From the NCBI GenBank assembly GCA_946407715.1, contig CAMJPH010000071.1:1-12605 (forward strand): DNA of 12,605 nucleotides, in the 5' to 3' direction. The stretch's first letter is position 1. Each line of letters starts with the position of its first letter. The position numbers were made by a program, and so were the translations under genes. Below the pieces are notes generated by a model that made no database searches, had not been told where the DNA came from, and saw nothing but the letters and a program-made list of their open reading frames with translations. Source of the stretch: an uncultured Bacteroidales bacterium. GTDB taxonomy: Bacteria > Bacteroidota > Bacteroidia > Bacteroidales > WCHB1-69. Below, piece by piece: positions 1-7,485 of the stretch.

Positions 1-2
1 GG

Positions 3-1013
3 ACCGCTTCTGTGGTGGGTGCTTTACTGACTAACGACATCAACGTGACCGCTCCCGCTAACTTCGAGGTTTCCGCTAACGGCACCTCCTACGCAGCTAC
101 CGCTACTCTGCCTCAGGCCGGCGGCACACTCTATGTCCGCTACAATCCGAGCGCAGCTGGCTATCACAACGGTACCATCACCGTGACCAGCGGCAATACC
201 AGCAAGACCATCGCCGTCTCCGGTAGCGCTGTTGACTGCTCTAATCCTAAGACACTGCCCTTCACCGAAGATTTCGAAGAGGGTATGCCTGCTTGCTGGA
301 CCATCCTTGATCAAGACGGCGACGGCATTTCTTGGGAAGACAGCTACAACCCGGTTTCCTACTACTCTGGCGTTGACCTTTCTGGCAGTGGTTACAGTGA
401 GTCCGACGGTTTCGTCCTCTCTGGCTCTTACAGTAACGTCACCGGAGCACTTACTCCTGACAACTGGTTGATCACTCCTGCTTTGGTTATTCCGAGCAAC
501 GGCGCTAAACTGACTTGGTATGTATCAGCTATCGATGCCAACTATGCGGCCGAATACTATGATGTAATGCTGTCCACCTCCCTTGACCCCAGCACCTTCA
601 CCAGCGTGTTCAACGAGACGCTTCAGTCTGACCAATGGGAGCAAAGAAGCGTCAACATCGGTGGCAACTATGCCGGCCAAAATGTCTATGTCGCTTTCAG
701 AAACCACAATACGGAGGACATTTTCTTGATGAAGATTGACAATGTCAGCGTGACTCCTGGTACCGGTGTTGAGAACCACGAGCTGAACACCACCATCTTC
801 CCGAACCCTGCTAACAACGTGCTCAACATCAATGCCAACAGCAACATTAACCGCGTTGAGGTTTACAACATGATGGGTCAAATGGTCGGTTCCTACAATG
901 TCAATGATGTGAACACCCAAATCAGCACCACAAGCTTCGCCAATGGTGTTTATACGGTGAAAATCGCCACCGAAAACGGCATGTCAACCCAGAAATTCAC
1001 GGTTGCCCGCTAA
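3..1013 (+). CDS. Secreted T9SS cargo protein, C-terminal part (Ig-like, adhesin/choice-of-anchor J-like, sorting domain)
   Basis: This is the end of a larger secreted protein. The frame is open to the left edge, so the GTG at 12 is not taken as a start. About nt 3-235 encode a beta-rich Ig-like repeat (TAPANFEVS, GGTLYVRYNPSAAG, GTITVTSG...IAVSG), a type common in Bacteroidota surface proteins. About nt 255-760 look like a cleaved-adhesin/choice-of-anchor J jelly-roll domain (LPFTEDFEEGMPACWTI, DNWLITPAL, IDNVSV). About nt 771-1010 form a T9SS type A sorting domain: IFPNPANNVLNI, then VEVYNMMGQMV, then FANGVYTVKI, ending FTVAR. Such domains direct export across the outer membrane and are usually removed afterwards. 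A strong terminator follows within 30 nt. No catalytic domain is visible, so the function of the whole protein is unknown; the missing N-terminal part could be an enzyme or an adhesin. Confidence 0.85.
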   Translation, partial: TASVVGALLTNDINVTAPANFEVSANGTSYAATATLPQAGGTLYVRYNPSAAGYHNGTITVTSGNTSKTIAVSGSAVDCSNPKTLPFTEDFEEGMPACWTILDQDGDGISWEDSYNPVSYYSGVDLSGSGYSESDGFVLSGSYSNVTGALTPDNWLITPALVIPSNGAKLTWYVSAIDANYAAEYYDVMLSTSLDPSTFTSVFNETLQSDQWEQRSVNIGGNYAGQNVYVAFRNHNTEDIFLMKIDNVSVTPGTGVENHELNTTIFPNPANNVLNINANSNINRVEVYNMMGQMVGSYNVNDVNTQISTTSFANGVYTVKIATENGMSTQKFTVAR

Positions 1014-1037
1014 TTTTTCGGAATAATATCCTAATAC

Positions 1038-1071
1038 AAAATCCCGGATCGTATGGTCCGGGATTTTTTTT
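1038..1071 (+). terminator. Rho-independent terminator of the T9SS cargo gene
   Basis: The stem arm ATCCCGGA (1041-1048) pairs perfectly with TCCGGGAT (1057-1064). It extends outward through A/T pairs and inward through a T-G and a C-G pair, leaving the loop GTAT (1051-1054). A run of eight T (1064-1071) follows at once. It lies 25-60 nt after the stop codon of the upstream gene. Confidence 0.9.
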
Positions 1072-1212
1072 CATCGTCATTCATGGAATTTGCCCCGTCA
1101 ATAACCCTTGAAAACATTATACCGCACTAAAATAATCCATAACTCTCTAAGAAAATTTCATAAAAAAGCAAACACACTTTTTGCAGGAAGCACAACATCT
1201 ACATAAAAAGAC

Positions 1213-1220
1213 TATTTTTG
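1213..1220 (+). promoter_or_regulatory. Possible Bacteroidota -7 promoter box upstream of cstA
   Basis: TATTTTTG matches the Bacteroidota -7 consensus TAnnTTTG exactly. The nearest upstream TTTG (1180-1183) is about 29 nt away, longer than the usual 19-22 nt gap, so the -33 element is weak or absent. Transcription from here would give a leader of about 110 nt that includes the hexamer array before cstA. Confidence 0.4.
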
Positions 1221-1282
1221 CCGCCTGTTTAACTGTCGGCTTAAAGCTAACAGCTAAAGGCCAACAACCAAATTATATAATC

Positions 1283-1336
1283 TAAGTCATAGTTATAGTT
1301 TTAGTTTAAGTCATAGTTATATTTTAAGTCATAGTC
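1283..1336 (+). repeat. Hexamer array (TAAGTC/ATAGTT type) ending at the cstA start codon
   Basis: Nine consecutive hexamers fill exactly 54 nt: TAAGTC, ATAGTT, ATAGTT, TTAGTT, TAAGTC, ATAGTT, ATATTT, TAAGTC, ATAGTC, followed directly by the ATG at 1337. The consensus is WWAGTY. AAGTCATAG occurs at 1284, 1308 and 1326, with offsets of 24 and 18, both multiples of six. Read in the cstA frame the array has three TAA stops, so it is not an N-terminal extension. No Shine-Dalgarno motif is present. A related array lies at 8269-8322. Confidence 0.8.
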
Positions 1337-2773
1337 ATGGTAACATTCTGTATCTCTTTAGCATTACTCGTTCTCGGATACCTGTTTTACGGCCGCTTCG
1401 TGGAAAAGGTGTTCGGTGTGGATGAAAAACGGCAGACCCCGGCCACCACGATGGCCGATGGTGTGGATTACGTTCCGATGAAGCCGTGGAAACTGTTTCT
1501 GATCCAGTTTCTGAACATCGCGGGTGTGGGCCCGATTTGCGGTGCCATCATGGGGGCGCAGTTCGGTACGGCATCCTACCTTTGGATTGTTTTCGGCTGC
1601 ATCTTCGGCGGTGCCGTCCACGACTATCTTTCCGGTATGATTTCCCTGCGCAACAACGGCTGCAGCCTTCCCGAAACCCACGGCACATACCTCGGAAATG
1701 GAGTCAAACAGTTTATGCGCGGCTTCATGGTGCTGCTGATGATTCTGGTCGGCGTGGTCTTCGTGAATACACCCGCACAGCTGCTTCAAACGCAGTTCAC
1801 CCCCAACATGAGCGTTTATATCTGGGTAGTCATCATTTTGCTTTACTATTTGATAGCCACATTGTTACCCATTGATAAGGTAATCGGGCGCATCTATCCA
1901 GTGTTTGGCTTTCTACTGATGGGCATGGCCGTGGCCATCGTGGTCGCTTTCGCCATTTACCATCCCGAAATCCCCGAGATTTGGAGCGGATTGCAGAACC
2001 GTCATCCGCAGGCCGCCACTAACCCTATCTTCCCGATGATGTTCATCAGCATCGCGTGTGGTGCGGTGTCGGGATTCCATGCCACACAATCCACGTTGGT
2101 GGCGCGCTGCATGACCAACGAGCGTCAAGGACGGCACATCTTCTATGGTGCAATGATAGTGGAAGGCATCGTCGCTCTGATTTGGGCTGCCGCCGCCGCC
2201 TACTTCTACCATTCCGACGCAGCGTTGCAGACCAAGAGCGGTCCTGCCATGGTCGGCCACATCGCCAACACTTGGTTCCCTGTGGTTATCGCGATCATCA
2301 CAATTCTCGGTGTTATCAGCGCAGCAGTAACCTCTGGCGACACGGCATTGCGTTCTGCTCGCCTTATAGTGGCCGATTTCATGCATTTAGAGCAGAAGAG
2401 CATAAAAAAACGCTTGTGGATCGCCGTTCCGCTGTTCGCCGTCACGGGCGGGCTGCTCGTGTTCAGCCTCGCCGCACCGTCCGGTTTTCAGGTGATATGG
2501 CAGTATTTCTCTTGGGCCAACCAGCTGCTCGCCGCCTTCACTTTGTGGGCAGTCACCGTCTATCTACGCCGCAACAAGGAAAAACCCTACTATTGGATTG
2601 CGCTGATTCCGGCACTTTTCATGACGATGGTCACGGTCAGTTTCGTATTCGTCTCACCGACATTCGTCGGCGCAATATTGCCGCGCACGATAGGCTATAT
2701 CCTCGCCGCCATTGTCACCGTTGGCGCGATGGCTTGGTTCTTCAAGAAAGAGAACCATAAAAGCGAGGAATAA
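1337..2773 (+). CDS. cstA: CstA-family carbon starvation protein (inner-membrane peptide/pyruvate-type transporter)
   Basis: This is a polytopic inner-membrane protein of the CstA family, known in enterobacteria for uptake of peptides or pyruvate. The N-terminus (VTFCISLALLVLGYLFYGRFVEKVFG) is a typical CstA first membrane segment. Family blocks follow: GVGPICGAIMGAQFG near residues 63-77, FGGAVHDYLSGMISLR near 89-104, and a central stretch with GAVSGFHATQSTLVARC near 242-258. I see roughly a dozen hydrophobic segments. At 478 aa it is much shorter than E. coli CstA (about 700 aa), as expected for a form without the extended C-terminal region. The start directly follows a hexamer array. The hemW-like gene begins 10 nt after its stop, suggesting co-transcription. 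The substrate cannot be read from the sequence. Confidence 0.9.
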   Translation: MVTFCISLALLVLGYLFYGRFVEKVFGVDEKRQTPATTMADGVDYVPMKPWKLFLIQFLNIAGVGPICGAIMGAQFGTASYLWIVFGCIFGGAVHDYLSGMISLRNNGCSLPETHGTYLGNGVKQFMRGFMVLLMILVGVVFVNTPAQLLQTQFTPNMSVYIWVVIILLYYLIATLLPIDKVIGRIYPVFGFLLMGMAVAIVVAFAIYHPEIPEIWSGLQNRHPQAATNPIFPMMFISIACGAVSGFHATQSTLVARCMTNERQGRHIFYGAMIVEGIVALIWAAAAAYFYHSDAALQTKSGPAMVGHIANTWFPVVIAIITILGVISAAVTSGDTALRSARLIVADFMHLEQKSIKKRLWIAVPLFAVTGGLLVFSLAAPSGFQVIWQYFSWANQLLAAFTLWAVTVYLRRNKEKPYYWIALIPALFMTMVTVSFVFVSPTFVGAILPRTIGYILAAIVTVGAMAWFFKKENHKSEE

Positions 2774-2783
2774 GGGTTGAATT

Positions 2784-3914
2784 ATGGCTGGCCTCTACAT
2801 CCATATCCCTTTCTGCAAGTCCAAATGCGTCTATTGCGGATTCTATTCCACTGTGAACCAAAAGAATGTGGACAAATACATAAACTTTTTGATAAAAGAG
2901 ATGGCTCTGCGTTGCCACGAGACCAACGGCGATCCAATTAAAACCGTCTATTTTGGCGGTGGCACTCCTTCTATTTTGCAAATTCATCAATTACAGAAAA
3001 TTATAGATTCCGCAAAGAAGTATTTTTCTTTTGAAGAAAATGCGGAAATAACCATCGAAGCCAACCCCGAACAGCTGACAGCCAATTACTGCCGAAATCT
3101 TAAAGCATTAGGACTCAACAGAATAAGCATCGGCATACAGTCTTTTCATGATGAAATCCTGCAGTTCTTGGGACGAAAGCATACCGCAAAGGAAGCCTTG
3201 CAGGCGGTGGAGAATGCGCATGACACCGGTTTCACGAACATTTCCATTGACTTGATCTATGGCGTGAATGAGCGCGATAACGAATTGTGGCAGAAAGAGT
3301 TGTACATAGCATTCCACTTACCGATAAAGCATTTTTCCGCATACGCCTTGACGGTTGAAGAGAATTCTTTACTCTACCGTCGCATCCACCAGCACAAAAC
3401 CGTGGAGCCTGATGAGGATTTGGCTTCCTTACAATACAATATATTGTCAGAGTGTGTGGCAAAGTCTGGTTTCACGCAGTACGAGGTCTCCAATTTCGCC
3501 ATAAAGGGTTATGAATCCAAACACAACTCCGCATACTGGCACCGTATACCCTACATCGGACTCGGACCAGCGGCGCACTCTTTCGATGGCATACACCGTT
3601 CCTGGAACGCCCCGAACCTCAGCGGTTACTTTGCACAGATTGAGAACGGGAAGAATTACCACGAACAAGAAACCCTCACCGACACAGACCGTTACAACGA
3701 ATACCTGCTCCTGCGGCTGCGCACCTGTGCCGGCATTGACCTTCGGGAAATGTCCCAACTGTTCGGACAGAAGCGCACAGACGGGCTGCTTCGCCATTTT
3801 GCTGAAAATGTGGACACCCGCCACTATGTGTGTACCCCCAACCGCTTGCACCTGACCTCTGAGGGACTCTGGTTCGCGGACGGAATCGCGGGGGATGGGT
3901 TTCTGATGAACTGA
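2784..3914 (+). CDS. hemW: HemW-like radical SAM protein (HemN-like family, putative heme chaperone)
   Basis: This is a 376-aa radical SAM protein. The N-terminal YIHIPFCKSKCVYCGF carries the CxxxCxxC cluster motif (C11, C15, C18) that binds a 4Fe-4S cluster and S-adenosylmethionine. The residue after the motif pattern (CGF) fits HemW rather than HemN, which has a further cysteine (CxxxCxxCxC). GGGTPS near 58-63 and IEANPEQL near 93-100 are standard for the family. IGLGPAAHSF and a winged-helix-like C-terminal part (LRTCAGIDL, LTSEGLWFADGI) complete the HemW architecture. HemW proteins are thought to insert heme into cytosolic or membrane enzymes and lack coproporphyrinogen oxidase activity; databases often name them oxygen-independent coproporphyrinogen III oxidase. 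It probably shares a transcript with cstA. The name is secure at family level. Confidence 0.9.
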   Translation: MAGLYIHIPFCKSKCVYCGFYSTVNQKNVDKYINFLIKEMALRCHETNGDPIKTVYFGGGTPSILQIHQLQKIIDSAKKYFSFEENAEITIEANPEQLTANYCRNLKALGLNRISIGIQSFHDEILQFLGRKHTAKEALQAVENAHDTGFTNISIDLIYGVNERDNELWQKELYIAFHLPIKHFSAYALTVEENSLLYRRIHQHKTVEPDEDLASLQYNILSECVAKSGFTQYEVSNFAIKGYESKHNSAYWHRIPYIGLGPAAHSFDGIHRSWNAPNLSGYFAQIENGKNYHEQETLTDTDRYNEYLLLRLRTCAGIDLREMSQLFGQKRTDGLLRHFAENVDTRHYVCTPNRLHLTSEGLWFADGIAGDGFLMN

Positions 3915-4101
3915 CATGAATTGCCATAAATCATCCTTGAATTGAAAAAACAATTATTTGTGTATTTTGCAGCATAACTTTATTATTCATATAGGGAAGA
4001 TGTAGATTAGCTTACATTATTCAACACCCTACTCCTACTTGTAATATAAAAAACGAGATCCAAACATGTAAGATATTAATCTAACAATCTATACTACTAT
4101 A
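3915..4101. other. AT-rich convergent intergenic region, no assigned function
   Basis: These 187 nt separate the converging hemW-like and helix-hairpin-helix genes. I see only a weak hairpin with a six-base A loop (AATTG and CAATT, about 3941-3956) and no convincing terminator on either strand. TATTTTG near 3962 is one base short of a -7 box and has no gene after it. Confidence 0.5.
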
Positions 4102-4785
4102 CTAAAACACTATATATGGCCGCAATTTCTCAATCAGTTCTGGATACGCGTGGGTGATGCGTTGCAACTCATCGAGGTCGCGAATAGGTCCGTTCCGTTC
4201 ACGGTAATGGATAATCAGTTTGGTCAGATAAGCGTCAATGTACGGGTGCGCGACAAGCTCTTGATAAGTGGCGGTATTGACATTTAACTTTTTGATATTC
4301 TGTTTATTGATATACAAATACGACTTCAGTTTGACTGTGTCGATGTTCTGCATCACATACACTTCCTGAAGCTGCGAAAGAGAGTGGAATCCACCGAGTT
4401 TGTCACGATATTCGACCAGCTTGGCGGCGCGTTTGCTGCCGAATTGGGGCACGATGACCAGATCGTTGGTGTCGCAGCTGTTGAGGTCTATCCGGACAAT
4501 GTCGTACATCGGTTTTTGCGTTTGTGATTTGAAAGGAGGGAGCGTATCGTTTTTTTTTCTCGAATGCGTGGCATAAGTCTGTTGCCGCAAAGCATTCAGA
4601 GAATCATCAAGTCGTTGCTGTGCCTTGGCGAACTGCTGGAACTGCGGCTCATAGAGCAGAATATCTGGCATTGGTTTCAAAGGGATGTCATAGAAGAAAT
4701 AGAAGATGTTGCTCGCCAGAATGATGGTGAGCATCAGGAGGGCGGCAGCCCATTCGCCTCGGGTAAAGTGGAATCTTGTTTTCAT
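4102..4785 (-). CDS. Membrane-anchored ComEA-like protein with two helix-hairpin-helix modules
   Basis: I place the start at the ATG at 4785 (227 aa) rather than the upstream ATG at 4845, because a perfect -7 promoter box (4797-4790) lies inside the longer frame. Residues 11-31 form one hydrophobic segment (WAAALLMLTIILASNIFYFFY), probably an inner-membrane anchor with the rest outside the cytoplasm. Residues about 45-95 are a charged linker. Two helix-hairpin-helix DNA-binding modules follow: residues about 98-142 (IDLNSCDTNDLVIVPQFGSKRAAKLVEYRDKLGGF, with the L.QL.EV end) and 165-212 (KLNVNTATYQELVAHPYI..., YRERNGPIRDLDELQRI). These resemble ComEA, which binds incoming DNA during natural transformation. 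No other competence gene is nearby, so a role in uptake is inference. It stands alone between two intergenic regions. Confidence 0.85.
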   Translation of the reverse strand: MKTRFHFTRGEWAAALLMLTIILASNIFYFFYDIPLKPMPDILLYEPQFQQFAKAQQRLDDSLNALRQQTYATHSRKKNDTLPPFKSQTQKPMYDIVRIDLNSCDTNDLVIVPQFGSKRAAKLVEYRDKLGGFHSLSQLQEVYVMQNIDTVKLKSYLYINKQNIKKLNVNTATYQELVAHPYIDAYLTKLIIHYRERNGPIRDLDELQRITHAYPELIEKLRPYIVF

Positions 4786-4789
4786 AGTG

Positions 4790-4822
4790 CAAAAATAATA
4801 TCTCGGACAGGGGGTTGTCAAG
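4790..4822 (-). promoter_or_regulatory. Promoter of the ComEA-like gene, possibly giving a leaderless mRNA
   Basis: On the minus strand TATTTTTG (4797-4790) matches TAnnTTTG exactly. CTTG (4822-4819), three of four bases of the -33 consensus TTTG, lies 21 nt upstream, which is normal spacing. The sequence runs TATTTTTGCACTATG, so only four bases separate the box from the start codon and transcription should begin at or within a base or two of the ATG. Confidence 0.65.
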
Positions 4823-5059
4823 AGGTCTTGCATGTTTTTTTCCAACAGGCGAAAGTTGATAAATTAGTCATTAGGCAACAGGCAGTAACGGGGAAGGATT
4901 TTGAAAGTATGTTCGATCCATGTTTTGCATCTTAAAATAAAAACAAACAAATGTTTATAAAAAAATGTAAATATTTGGAATTTAATCATATAACAGCAAA
5001 TATAACATGTTAAATAATCATAAAAAGCGATAAGTGGAAGATTTTTGCACAAAAAAATG
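4823..5059. other. AT-rich divergent intergenic region
   Basis: The space between the divergent ComEA-like and coiled-coil protein genes holds about 240 nt with no credible gene. It becomes very A/T-rich after about 4930. A minus-strand frame at 4864-5052 encodes a low-complexity product with no recognisable feature and is taken as chance. Confidence 0.5.
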
Positions 5060-5069
5060 TATTTTTGCA
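5041..5069 (+). promoter_or_regulatory. Likely promoter of the coiled-coil protein/zapA transcript
   Basis: TATTTTTG at 5060-5067 matches the -7 consensus exactly, 21 nt before the start codon at 5089. ATTTTTGCA occurs twice, at 5041 and 5061, exactly 20 nt apart. The first copy supplies a TTTG (5044-5047) only 12 nt before the -7 box, too close for a normal -33 element, so the pair may instead be two tandem -7 boxes. Confidence 0.5.
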
Positions 5070-5088
5070 GCGTTTTTAAGAGAACGGT

Positions 5089-5379
5089 ATGTCGTCTTTT
5101 GAGAGTTTATATCACGAGGTGGAAATGAATGTGAGAGAGGCGGTTTACCGTTTTAAGAAGCTGAACTCGCAAAACGATGAACTCAGGCGTGAAAACGAAA
5201 GACTACGCGAGGAGTTGTCGGATTTGAGAAAAAAGCTGGAAGACAAAGAAGAGAAATTGAAGTTGGTAGAACTAACAGGTACCATTTTAGAACGAGAAGA
5301 TAAAACAGAACTAAAAAAACAGATCAACGATTGGGTGCGGGAGATAGACAACAGTATTAAGCTACTCAGCGGAAAGTAA
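5089..5379 (+). CDS. Small coiled-coil protein upstream of ZapA (ZapB-like by context)
   Basis: This is a 96-aa cytosolic protein with no signal or membrane segment. Residues about 20-65 (FKKLNSQNDELRRENERLREELSDLRKKLEDKEEKL) form a strong coiled coil rich in Glu, Lys, Arg and Leu. The C-terminal part ends LKKQINDWVREIDNSIKLLSGK. Its stop is one base before the zapA start, so the two are almost certainly translated from one mRNA. A short coiled-coil protein beside ZapA suggests a division-associated partner, comparable in form to ZapB, but no diagnostic motif proves this. A -7 box lies 21 nt before the start codon. Confidence 0.75.
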   Translation: MSSFESLYHEVEMNVREAVYRFKKLNSQNDELRRENERLREELSDLRKKLEDKEEKLKLVELTGTILEREDKTELKKQINDWVREIDNSIKLLSGK

Positions 5380-5380
5380 G

Positions 5381-5677
5381 ATGGATGAAGATAATGTAAA
5401 AGTAACGGTGACGATAGGTCAGAAACCCCTGACCGTGATCATCAAGAGGGAGTGGGAACATTACTTCCGCGAAGCTGAAAAGGTAATCAATGACAGTTTT
5501 TTTGACTTTGCAAAAAAATGGCAATATAAAGACCAACAAGACCTTACGAACATGGTGTTATTGGATTTTGTGGTGAAAGGTCTTGCGGACAAGGAAAGAC
5601 TGAAAGAATATGATGAAGAGCTGGTTCCGATGATGGAGTCGCTCAAGCAGCTGACAGAGGAATTTCCCATTGATTAG
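5381..5677 (+). CDS. zapA: Cell division protein ZapA
   Basis: This is a 98-aa ZapA-like protein, of the usual length for the family. The N-terminal VKVTVTIGQKPLTVIIKREWEHYFREAEKVINDSF matches the ZapA pattern of an opening beta strand followed by a helix, and the C-terminal half is a long helix (MVLLDFVVKGLADKERLKEYDEELVPMMESLKQL). ZapA binds and bundles FtsZ filaments at mid-cell. It follows the coiled-coil gene with one base between them. The start of the 6S-like RNA lies about 16 nt after its stop, repeating the zapA-ssrS arrangement of gammaproteobacteria. The family call rests on pattern and context; ZapA sequences are weakly conserved. Confidence 0.8.
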   Translation: MDEDNVKVTVTIGQKPLTVIIKREWEHYFREAEKVINDSFFDFAKKWQYKDQQDLTNMVLLDFVVKGLADKERLKEYDEELVPMMESLKQLTEEFPID

Positions 5678-5692
5678 AGGTTCTTTGATAGA

Positions 5693-5890
5693 TGAAATCC
5701 CGCATAAGTTCAGATACGTTTGTTAAACTCAACAGAATTACAAACGAAGGGGACGCTTGTCATGCCTAGAACAGGCCCGAATCCGTACGGATGGCGAATA
5801 GCCCGGGGAAGCGCGAAGCACCGACTGCACCTTCGACCATATCGAATAGGAGTTTTTCGAAACCCTATGGAACTTATGCGGTTTTTTTTT
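5693..5890 (+). ncRNA. ssrS: 6S RNA (ssrS), RNA polymerase regulator
   Basis: The non-coding stretch between zapA and rny folds like 6S RNA. CCGCATAAGTTC (5700-5711) pairs perfectly over 12 bp with GAACTTATGCGG (5870-5881), forming the closing stem, and nine T (5882-5890) follow as a terminator. Within it, CGCTT (5754-5758) pairs with AAGCG (5809-5813) on the apical arm, ATCCGTACGGAT (5781-5792) is self-complementary near the tip, and TTCGA/TCGAA (5832-5836 with 5842-5846) makes a small hairpin on the 3' side, where many 6S RNAs carry one. The length of about 195 nt is typical. 6S RNA binds the housekeeping RNA polymerase as a promoter mimic. The exact 5' end is uncertain by several bases; no clear -7 box is seen. 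A covariance-model search was not possible here. Confidence 0.85.
5870..5890 (+). terminator. ssrS: Terminator at the 3' end of the 6S-like RNA
   Basis: The 3' arm of the closing stem (5870-5881) is followed directly by nine T. The long-range stem with 5700-5711 can act as the terminator hairpin. It separates zapA/6S from rny, so rny may need its own promoter or read-through; none is evident in the 50 nt before it. Confidence 0.65.
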
Positions 5891-5940
5891 GCATCCCGTT
5901 GCCCAGAAAAAGGACAACATTCAAATAAATATATACACCT

Positions 5941-7482
5941 ATGAAGTTATTATTAATCATTATAGGAGTATTGGTCGGTGCCGGCATCGGCATAGCCATC
6001 TCCTATACGTTACTGAAAAACCAATTGACGAAAGCGGGGCGCGAGGCCCTAAAGAAAGCTGAAGAAGACGGCGAACTGATTAAGAAAGAGAAGATTCTGC
6101 AAGCAAAGGAGAAATTCCTGCAGCTGAAAGCCGAACACGAGAAGGCCTGCAATGAGAAGAACCAACAGATTGCTGCAGCCGAGAACCGGATTAAACAGAA
6201 GGAAAACACCTTGAGCCAGAAAATGGAGGATCTCAACCGAAAAAACAACGAGAACGCCGCTCAGAAAGAGAACCTGAACAAACAAATGGCAGCCATCTCC
6301 CAGAAACAAAAAGAGTTGGATGAACAAATCACAGCCCAGAAGAACAAGTTGGAATCTATCGCGGAAATGACTGCCGAACAGGCCAAACAGCAACTCGTCA
6401 CCCTTATGCAGGATGAAGCCAAGGCAGACGCCCTTGTGATGATCAAGGAAATTGTGGACGAAGCCAAGCATACCGCCAATCTGGAAGCCAAAAAAGTGGT
6501 GGTCAATGCTTTACAGCGAACTGGAACGGAAGCGGCCGTTGAAAATACGGTTTCCGTGTTCAACATCGAGAACGATGAAATCAAAGGACGCATCATTGGA
6601 AGAGAAGGACGAAACATTCGTACTTTGGAGAACCTTACTGGTGTTGATGTAGTGATTGACGACTCTCCTGACACCATCCTGCTCTCCAGTTTCGACCCCG
6701 TGCGCCGCGAAATCGCCCGCCAATCCCTGCAAAAGCTCGTTTCCGACGGCCGTATTCACCCCGCTCGTATCGAAGAAGTGGTCGCAAAAACCAAAAAACA
6801 GATTGAGCAGGAAATCACCGAATTAGGTAAGAGAACATGTATTGATTTGGGTATCAACAATATGCATCACGAACTGATGCGTCTGGTCGGAAAGATGCGC
6901 TACCGTTCCTCTTACGGTCAGAACCTGCTCCAACACGCCAAGGAGGTGGCTAATCTGAGTGCAACAATGGCCGCAGAGCTGGGTATCAACCCGAAACTCG
7001 CACGCCGCGCCGGTCTGCTGCACGATATCGGCAAAGTACCCGACACCGAACCCGAACTGCCGCACGCCCTATTCGGCGCCCGCTTGGCAGAACAGTATAA
7101 GGAACGCCCCGAAATCGTGAACGCCATCGGTTCCCACCACGACGAAATGGAGATGAAAACGCTGATAGCCCCCATCGTGCAAGTGTGCGATGCCATCTCG
7201 GGTGCGAGACCTGGCGCCCGTCGCGAAGTGGTCGAAGCGTACATGAAACGTCTGAACGACCTTGAAAATCTGGCACTCACCTATCCCGGTGTGGTCAAGA
7301 CCTACGCTATCCAGGCAGGCCGTGAGTTGCGTGTGATTGTGGGTGCAGAGAAAGTGACCGACCAAGAGGCCGACCAAATCTCCCTTGATTTGTCCAAGAA
7401 AATTCAGAACGAAATGACGTATCCGGGTCAAATCAAGATTACGGTCATCCGTGAGACCCGTGCCGTCAACTATGCCCGATAG
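5941..7482 (+). CDS. rny: Ribonuclease Y
   Basis: RNase Y is a membrane-bound endoribonuclease that starts bulk mRNA decay. This 513-aa protein has the full architecture. Residues 2-24 are an N-terminal membrane anchor ([23 protein letters not shown]). Residues about 30-180 are a long charged coiled coil rich in Lys, Glu and Gln. The KH RNA-binding domain has its GREG loop at 220-223 ([15 protein letters not shown]). The HD domain has LLHDIGK with H361 and D362, plus HH at 399-400 and [14 protein letters not shown] near 416-429, as expected for metal-dependent phosphodiesterases. The C-terminal end [23 protein letters not shown] is the family signature. The start at 5941 places the anchor at the extreme N-terminus. 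A DivIC-like gene follows after three bases. Confidence 0.97.
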   Translation: MKLLLIIIGVLVGAGIGIAISYTLLKNQLTKAGREALKKAEEDGELIKKEKILQAKEKFLQLKAEHEKACNEKNQQIAAAENRIKQKENTLSQKMEDLNRKNNENAAQKENLNKQMAAISQKQKELDEQITAQKNKLESIAEMTAEQAKQQLVTLMQDEAKADALVMIKEIVDEAKHTANLEAKKVVVNALQRTGTEAAVENTVSVFNIENDEIKGRIIGREGRNIRTLENLTGVDVVIDDSPDTILLSSFDPVRREIARQSLQKLVSDGRIHPARIEEVVAKTKKQIEQEITELGKRTCIDLGINNMHHELMRLVGKMRYRSSYGQNLLQHAKEVANLSATMAAELGINPKLARRAGLLHDIGKVPDTEPELPHALFGARLAEQYKERPEIVNAIGSHHDEMEMKTLIAPIVQVCDAISGARPGARREVVEAYMKRLNDLENLALTYPGVVKTYAIQAGRELRVIVGAEKVTDQEADQISLDLSKKIQNEMTYPGQIKITVIRETRAVNYAR

Positions 7483-7485
7483 ACG

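Noticed and set aside
3958..3970. TATTTTGCAG resembling a -7 box after hemW
   Set aside because: It is one base short of TAnnTTTG, no plus-strand gene follows, and I found no structured RNA or terminator downstream.
3989..4010. Imperfect inverted repeat around TGTAGATTAGCTTACA
   Set aside because: Only the outer few bases pair cleanly, no T-run follows, and such matches are expected in A/T-rich DNA.
5720..5944. A 74-aa open frame after zapA
   Set aside because: It lies over the 6S-like RNA and its terminator and runs into the rny start. The paired stems explain the sequence better than a protein, and the translation shows no recognisable domain.
6049..6677. Long minus-strand frames inside rny, and similar ones opposite cstA and hemW
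   Set aside because: They are antisense shadows of clearly coding frames with complete domain signatures, with low-complexity translations and no promoters.
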